A DNA stretch of 64,000 bases. It comes from Aureimonas frigidaquae. GTDB lineage: Bacteria; Pseudomonadota; Alphaproteobacteria; Rhizobiales; Rhizobiaceae. The notes beneath the pieces are model-generated. The model was not told the DNA's origin, searched no databases, and saw nothing but the letters and a program-made list of their open reading frames with translations. Of the stretch, positions 60,981 through 64,000 are shown in pieces. Location: positions 1 through 64,000 of the forward strand of contig NZ_BBWR01000018.1 in assembly GCF_001463905.1 (NCBI RefSeq), given 5' to 3'. Numbering within the stretch: the first letter of the stretch is position 1; each line of letters begins with the position of its first letter. The position numbers and the translations under genes are program-made.

Positions 60981-61688
60981 ATGAATCAGACGATCAAGCC
61001 TGCCGCTGCGGCATGGCCAACCGGCTTCCAGGTCAAACCGCGCGTCGAAACAGTGCCGCAGGCGCTGATCGAGGCCTATCGCAGCGTGCCGTCCTGCCAT
61101 GCCGGCGACGTGATCGGCCGCCACAGCGGCTCGCGGGGGCTGACGCCTTACCATCGGGACCTGTCGGCCGTCATGGTCGGCCCGGCAATCACCGTGCGCA
61201 TCCGGCCGGGCGACAATCTGATGATCCATCTTGCCATGATGATGGCCGAGCCCGGCGACATCATCGTCATCGATGGCGGGGGCGATCTGTCGACGGCAGT
61301 GATCGGCGGCCTCATGCGCACCACGGCCCTGGCGCGGCGCATTGGCGGCTTCGTCCTGGACGGGGCGCTGCGGGACGTTGCCGAATGGGCGGAAGGCGGG
61401 ATCTGCGCCTATGCCATGGGCAACACATTGCGGGGCCCATCGAAGGACGGACCGGGCGAAGTGAACGTGCCGGTCTCCTGCGCCGGCATGAGCGTCCTGC
61501 CGGGCGACCTGATCCTTGGCGATGGCGACGGTGTGATCTGCATTCCCGCCGCGCAGGCGCAGGAGCTGCTCCCCCTGTGCCGTGCCCATGCGCAGAAGGA
61601 GAAGCAGATCGCCGCCGCGAACGCGACCGGCACACTGGATCGCGCGCGCTTCGACGCCCTGCTGCGCGCCAAGGGGTGCCCGGTCTAA
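60981..61688 (+). CDS. RraA-family protein, possible HMG aldolase-like lyase
   Basis: Protein of 235 residues of the RraA family. Family features are the early SCHAGDVIGR, GPAITVRIRPGDNLMIH, the phosphate-binding-like IDGGGDLSTAVIG and DGALRDVAEW, with the aldolase metal-site aspartate and arginine. Some members are class II aldolases cleaving 4-hydroxy-4-methyl-2-oxoglutarate or oxaloacetate; others inhibit RNase E. The metabolic neighbours here favour a lyase. It is co-directional with the hydroxyacid dehydrogenase. Confidence 0.85.
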   Translation: MNQTIKPAAAAWPTGFQVKPRVETVPQALIEAYRSVPSCHAGDVIGRHSGSRGLTPYHRDLSAVMVGPAITVRIRPGDNLMIHLAMMMAEPGDIIVIDGGGDLSTAVIGGLMRTTALARRIGGFVLDGALRDVAEWAEGGICAYAMGNTLRGPSKDGPGEVNVPVSCAGMSVLPGDLILGDGDGVICIPAAQAQELLPLCRAHAQKEKQIAAANATGTLDRARFDALLRAKGCPV

Positions 61689-61697
61689 AGCCGGCAT

Positions 61698-61713
61698 GCG
61701 CCCGTGAGGGCGC
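61698..61713. terminator. Hairpin between RraA and permease genes
   Basis: GCGCCC (61698-61703) and GGGCGC (61708-61713) flank a GTGA tetraloop, a stable GNRA fold. It lies between the convergent ends of the RraA-family gene and the permease gene. There is no T-tract, so efficient factor-independent termination is doubtful. Confidence 0.4.
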
Positions 61714-61719
61714 GTAGCC

Positions 61720-62742
61720 CTACCTGCCGAGCCGCGCCGGCCACAGGCCGACAATGTTGGCCCAGGGTCGGCCGGCCTTGCGCAGGACAAGGATGCCGTC
61801 CACCACCACGACGGCCACCAGCACGGCGCCGATCACCACGGCCTGCCATTCGGACGGCACGGACAGGAGGTTGAAGGCATTGGTCATCAGCGTCACGAAG
61901 AGGACGCCCGCCAACGCCCCGACATAGGACCCCTTGCCGCCCGCGATGGAGCCGCCGCCGATGAGGCAGGCGATGAAGATCTGCATCTCCAGCCCCTCGC
62001 CCATATAGCGGTTGGCCATGCCGACCCGCGCCGTCATCAGGACGCCGGCCAGCGCCGCCAGCCCGCCCGACAGGACGAAGCACCAGAACTCCACCCGTGC
62101 GGGGCGGATGCCTGTTGCGCTGGCAGCGCGCGGATTGCCGCCGAGGAACAGGAGCCCACGGCCCGGCGCCGTCAGGCGCAGGAAGGCTTCGAACAGGACA
62201 CAGAGCAGGAGCGCGAAGAGGAACAAGCCGGACAGGTTGCCAAAGCTCCATTGGCCGAGCGCGCTGAAGCCGGGCGGGAAGGATGTGAAGCCGGCCAGAA
62301 GCTGCCCGGACATGACCACCTCGATCACGCCGCGCGTCATGTACAGGACGCCGAGCGTGACGATGAGGTGGTTGATGCCCACATAGGCGACCATCAATCC
62401 GTTGAAGGCGCCGATGGCGAGGCCGAGGGCAAGCCCGGCGGCAACGGCCACGATTACCGGCGCGCCGGCATCCAGCGCCATGGCCGAGGCGATGCCCGAC
62501 ACGCCCATCACCGCACCGACCGACAGGTCGAAGCGGCCGATCATGAACAGCGTCATCATGCCGAGCGCCACGATCAGATTGGGCGCGATGGCCGTCTGGA
62601 GAGAGGCCAGATTGTTGGCGTTCAGGAAGGCCGGTGACAGGACGGCCAGAACGAGCGCCAGGACGAGCGCGGCGCAGAAGGTCAGTGCCTCCTGTTCCAG
62701 GCGGCCATGGCGCAGGAATGTGAGCTTGGAACGCTTGGCCAT
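61720..62742 (-). CDS. RbsC-like sugar ABC transporter permease
   Basis: Permease of 340 residues of the ribose-type family. After a cytoplasmic N-terminus (MAKRSKLTFLRHGRLEQE) come several hydrophobic helices with family segments MIGRFDLSVGAVMGVSGIA, VTLGVLYMTRGVIEVV and LIGGGSIAGGKGSYVGALAG. It starts 4 bp after another RbsC-like permease, so this transporter probably uses a heterodimeric channel, as in RbsC-YtfT/YjfF-type systems. The gene set continues to the right with the ATPase gene. Confidence 0.93.
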   Translation of the reverse strand: MAKRSKLTFLRHGRLEQEALTFCAALVLALVLAVLSPAFLNANNLASLQTAIAPNLIVALGMMTLFMIGRFDLSVGAVMGVSGIASAMALDAGAPVIVAVAAGLALGLAIGAFNGLMVAYVGINHLIVTLGVLYMTRGVIEVVMSGQLLAGFTSFPPGFSALGQWSFGNLSGLFLFALLLCVLFEAFLRLTAPGRGLLFLGGNPRAASATGIRPARVEFWCFVLSGGLAALAGVLMTARVGMANRYMGEGLEMQIFIACLIGGGSIAGGKGSYVGALAGVLFVTLMTNAFNLLSVPSEWQAVVIGAVLVAVVVVDGILVLRKAGRPWANIVGLWPARLGR

Positions 62743-62746
62743 GGTC

Positions 62747-63739
62747 CTACCGGCTCCGGCGGTTGAGGATGGTGTCGAAGGCTACCGTCAGGATCAGGAG
62801 AAGGCCGATGACGAATTGCTGGAAGACCGGCTCGATATCGTACATGATCATGCCGTTCAGAACGAGCGCCAGCAGAAGAAGGCCGAGCGCCGAGCCGCGC
62901 AGGTCCCCCCGCCCGCCATACAGGCTCGCCCCGCCGATGATGGCAGCCGTCACCAGCACGAATTCGAGGCCGAGCCCCATCCGCACATCGGCATGGGTGA
63001 TGCGCGAGGCGGTGAAGATGCCCGCCAGGCCCGCCGTGACCGCGCTCAGCATGAAGGCGAGGATCTTGATCCGCCCCACGCGAATGCCGTGAATGGCGGC
63101 CGAACGGGCATTCTCGCCGATGAAGCACATGCGACGGAACAGGCCGGACTTGCGCTGGAACAGCCAGGCGATGAGCAGGATCGCCACCATGGCCACGATC
63201 GTGATGCGGATGTCGAAGAGGTCGGTCCGCGCAAGGCTGCGGAAGGCCCGCGGATAAGTCCGCCCGCCCAGATCATTGGCAATGACATTCGACAGGCCGC
63301 GCACGAGCAGCATGGTGCCGATGGTGAGCATCAGCGAGTTGATGTTGAAGCGCACGACCAGGAAGCCGTTGAGAAAGCCGATTGCGGCCGCCGCCATGAG
63401 CGCCACCCCGGCGGCCGGCCAGAAGCCCCATCCGCCAACGAGCAACGCGCCGGTCAGCGTGCCCGTCAGCGCGAAGACCGAGCCGACTGACAGATCGATC
63501 TCCTTCATGACCATCACATAGGTGAAGCCGATGATGGCGAGGAAATCGATGGAAACGCCGAACAGGATGGAGTTGAGGTTCTGCGCTGTCGCGAAGTTGG
63601 GACGCGTCAGCGCCAGGAACAGGAGCACGGCCGCCACCACCAGCGCCAGCGCCAGGATGTTGGAGCCAAAGCCCGGGCTTGCCACGCGCCGTGTCGCGGC
63701 GGCGGCTGCCGGCTTGTCGATGCTGCGGGCCAAACCCAT
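62747..63739 (-). CDS. RbsC-like sugar ABC transporter permease, partner subunit
   Basis: Permease of 330 residues, paralogous to the one that follows it. Family segments are FGVSIDFLAIIGFTYVMVMKE, IDLSVGSVFALTGTLTG, TIGTMLLVRGLSNVIAN and AIIGGASLYGGRGDLRGSALG. The ATG at 63739 is preferred because AGAAGG lies 5 nt upstream; an in-frame ATG at 63760 would overlap the ATPase stop by 4 bases and is an alternative. Two dissimilar permeases point to a heterodimer. Confidence 0.93.
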   Translation of the reverse strand: MGLARSIDKPAAAAATRRVASPGFGSNILALALVVAAVLLFLALTRPNFATAQNLNSILFGVSIDFLAIIGFTYVMVMKEIDLSVGSVFALTGTLTGALLVGGWGFWPAAGVALMAAAAIGFLNGFLVVRFNINSLMLTIGTMLLVRGLSNVIANDLGGRTYPRAFRSLARTDLFDIRITIVAMVAILLIAWLFQRKSGLFRRMCFIGENARSAAIHGIRVGRIKILAFMLSAVTAGLAGIFTASRITHADVRMGLGLEFVLVTAAIIGGASLYGGRGDLRGSALGLLLLALVLNGMIMYDIEPVFQQFVIGLLLILTVAFDTILNRRSR

Positions 63740-63756
63740 GTCGTCCTTCTCCCCCG

Positions 63757-64000
63757 TCATCGTCCGCCCGCCGCAAGCGCCATGACCGACTCTTCGCCGA
63801 GCTCGGCGCCGCTGACCTCGCCGGCACGCCTTCGCCCGCGCATCACGACGATCCGGTGCGACAGGCGCAGAAGCTCCGGCAGGTCGGAGGAAAAGACGAG
63901 AACCGCCTTCCCCTCTCCGGCCTGCCGGCGGATGATGTCGTGCACCTCCGCCTTTGCGCCCACATCGACACCGCGCGTCGGCTCGTTCAACACGATCACC
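63757..64000 (-). CDS. RbsA-like ABC ATP-binding protein, C-terminal end only
   Basis: The gene runs off the right edge, so only about 80 C-terminal residues are visible. They contain the Walker B region of the second ATPase domain, [16 protein letters not shown], and the H-loop area [21 protein letters not shown], diagnostic of RbsA-type tandem ATPases. It lies upstream of the two RbsC-like permeases in the same direction. A note: the Walker B aspartate usually written LDEP reads LNEP here, an unusual change if the visible sequence is correct. Confidence 0.9.
   Translation of the reverse strand, partial: VIVLNEPTRGVDVGAKAEVHDIIRRQAGEGKAVLVFSSDLPELLRLSHRIVVMRGRRRAGEVSGAELGEESVMALAAGGR

Noticed and set aside
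1-64000. CRISPR arrays, insertion sequences, rRNA genes
   Set aside because: No regularly spaced repeats, transposase motifs or rRNA segments were recognised on reading through the window; a dedicated repeat search was not possible.

Overview
The window reads as a GC-rich alphaproteobacterial chromosome, most likely of the order Hyphomicrobiales (Rhizobiales). An Aurantimonadaceae-like genome would fit, but the family is a guess. The pointers are the HWE-type histidine kinase, the mfd-sdhE/recG/glmS/glmU housekeeping block, a TGA-N9-TCA (RirA-type) motif ahead of an iron operon, dense chains of ATGA stop/start overlaps, and many carbohydrate ABC transporters. The identification rests on sequence reading only.

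Layout. (1) 0.4-14.4 kb, housekeeping: an orphan GAF-PAS-GAF-HWE sensor kinase, a RhlE-type RNA helicase with a clear terminator, mfd overlapping sdhE, recG divergent from them, and ccdA-glmU-glmS read leftward. (2) 14.6-21.8 kb, a complete siderophore uptake operon: TonB-dependent receptor, periplasmic binding protein, two FecCD permeases, ATPase and a DUF2218-SIP iron reductase, behind a 33-bp palindrome that overlaps a possible promoter. (3) 21.8-23.3 kb, a small patch of probably foreign origin next to tRNA-Lys(UUU): a VbhA-like antitoxin and a Fic toxin with altered key residues, plus a possible coding remnant.

(4) 23.5-36.1 kb, one long leftward catabolic operon under an RpiR regulator. 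It holds a carbohydrate-type ABC importer whose two permeases are fused into one polypeptide, an amidohydrolase, an aldehyde dehydrogenase, a GMC flavoprotein with its small subunit, a D-threonine-aldolase-like enzyme and a zinc-ribbon threonine-synthase-like enzyme. The substrate is unknown. (5) 36.2-46.6 kb, a glycan or glycoside island: a GT29-like protein, a zinc-ribbon GT2, two GT4s, a sucrose-phosphate synthase/phosphatase fusion, a GT2, a MurG-like GT, a PIG-L deacetylase fused to a NodS-like methyltransferase, and another GT2.

(6) 46.6-58.9 kb, two divergent operons that look like one sugar or polyol pathway. Leftward are a cupin phosphoglucose-isomerase-type protein, a shikimate-dehydrogenase-like protein, a 2-hydroxyacid dehydrogenase, an UlaG-like metallohydrolase and a HexR-like regulator. 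Rightward are an RbsBAC-type importer, an FGGY kinase, two SDRs and a glycerol-dehydrogenase-like enzyme. (7) 58.9-64.0 kb: a LysR regulator divergent from a hydroxyacid dehydrogenase and an RraA-family protein, facing a second RbsC/RbsC/RbsA-type importer whose ATPase gene runs off the window edge.

The least explained parts are blocks 4, 5 and 6. Each is a tight gene set whose individual families can be named but whose substrate or product cannot be read from the sequence.
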